From the NCBI GenBank assembly GCA_964645205.1, contig CAZYBO010000001.1, forward strand, positions 1 through 64,000: a DNA stretch of 64,000 bases, given 5' to 3'. This document shows, piece by piece, positions 63,713-64,000 of the stretch. The notes below the pieces were generated by a model, which was not told the DNA's origin, made no database searches, and was given only the letters and a program-made list of their open reading frames with translations. A program made the position numbers and the translations under genes. The stretch's first letter is position 1. The number at the start of each line of letters is the position of its first letter. The stretch comes from CAZYBO01 sp964645205 (lineage in GTDB: Bacteria > Pseudomonadota > Alphaproteobacteria > Rickettsiales > SXRF01).

Positions 63713-64000
63713 CTAGAAATCCATGTCGCCCATGCCACCCATACCGCCCATTCCACCCATGCCGCCTGCACCGCCGCCGGCTTTTTTCTCTTCCGGCAGG
63801 TCTGCGATGATGGCTTCCGTGGTGATGAGCAGGCTGGCGACCGATGCTGCATCCTGCAGCGCCGCGCGCACAACCTTGGTCGGGTCGATGATACCAGCCT
63901 TGATGAGGTCGCAATATTCAAGTTTCTGCGCATCGAAACCAAAATTGGTGTCGGTGCTTTCCAGCAACTTGCCTGCGACGACAGCGCCGTCGAGACCGGC
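63713..64000 (-). CDS. groEL: Chaperonin GroEL, C-terminal part
   Basis: The last 95 residues of the 60-kDa chaperonin run off the window edge. Typical sequences: [55 protein letters not shown] and the Gly-Met tail [17 protein letters not shown]. The remainder and any groES lie beyond the window. Confidence 0.97.
   Translation of the reverse strand, partial: AGLDGAVVAGKLLESTDTNFGFDAQKLEYCDLIKAGIIDPTKVVRAALQDAASVASLLITTEAIIADLPEEKKAGGGAGGMGGMGGMGGMGDMDF

Overview
The window looks like chromosomal DNA of an alphaproteobacterium with fairly GC-rich coding sequence. Supporting signs are the alpha-type 3' end of 16S rRNA, alpha-style CysE/IscR/two cysteine desulfurases/IscU/IscA/HscB/HscA/Fdx order, the YajC-SecD-Mth938 neighbourhood, an OlsB-OlsA ornithine-lipid pair and an AT-free coding style quite unlike classical Rickettsia. 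Two traits nevertheless recall Rickettsiales: the 16S gene is not followed by tRNA-Ile/Ala/23S (a terminator and a porin gene follow instead), and a palindromic repeat lies in frame inside a protein gene (nadC). An early-branching or Rickettsiales-related lineage with flagella is my best inference; it is not proven by this window.

Layout. 1-3.3 kb: 3' end of 16S rRNA, terminator, outer-membrane porin, DUF378 protein, two small Tat-signal-like proteins. 3.3-7.2 kb: dapF, mtaB, ftsY, a flagellin on the other strand. 7.3-13.8 kb: small membrane protein, gltA, nhaA, small lipoprotein, a DUF192 pair, an NVWG-repeat protein, a COG2945 hydrolase. 13.9-21.3 kb: cysteine/Fe-S assembly operon cysE-iscR-nifS-like-iscS-[four-helix-bundle gene]-iscU-iscA-hscB-hscA-fdx. 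21.3-31 kb: membrane-anchored DUF2125-like protein, pepF, GT87 transferase, gyrA, coaD, tRNA-His and several lineage-specific proteins. 31-41.2 kb: queF, galU-ugd, rpmG, yajC, secD (without secF), Mth938-like protein, sdhA, nadC, then an unknown protein behind a well-conserved cobalamin riboswitch.

41.2-49 kb is a surface/envelope region: three tandem pseudopilins, a divergent 664-residue curlin-repeat protein, fur, olsB-olsA and a FlgC-like rod protein. 49-56 kb: PAS_5 protein, TIGR03118 protein, iron-type superoxide dismutase with an apparent signal peptide, a short squalene/phytoene-synthase-family protein, dgkA, rimO, tRNA-Cys, a multi-SPOR protein, tRNA-Asn. 56-64 kb: minus-strand block of lineage-specific genes (a 1012-residue protein with repeated C-terminal units, a sensor histidine kinase that has lost its key catalytic residues, two paralogous membrane proteins) and the C-terminus of groEL.

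How the genes fit together: most of the window is housekeeping (Fe-S cluster biogenesis, NAD, lysine/peptidoglycan precursor, tRNA and ribosome methylthiolation, protein export). The accessory interest lies in the B12-riboswitch gene, the palindromic repeats, the surface-protein cluster and the lineage-specific block next to groEL. No transposase, integrase, phage gene or CRISPR array was seen.
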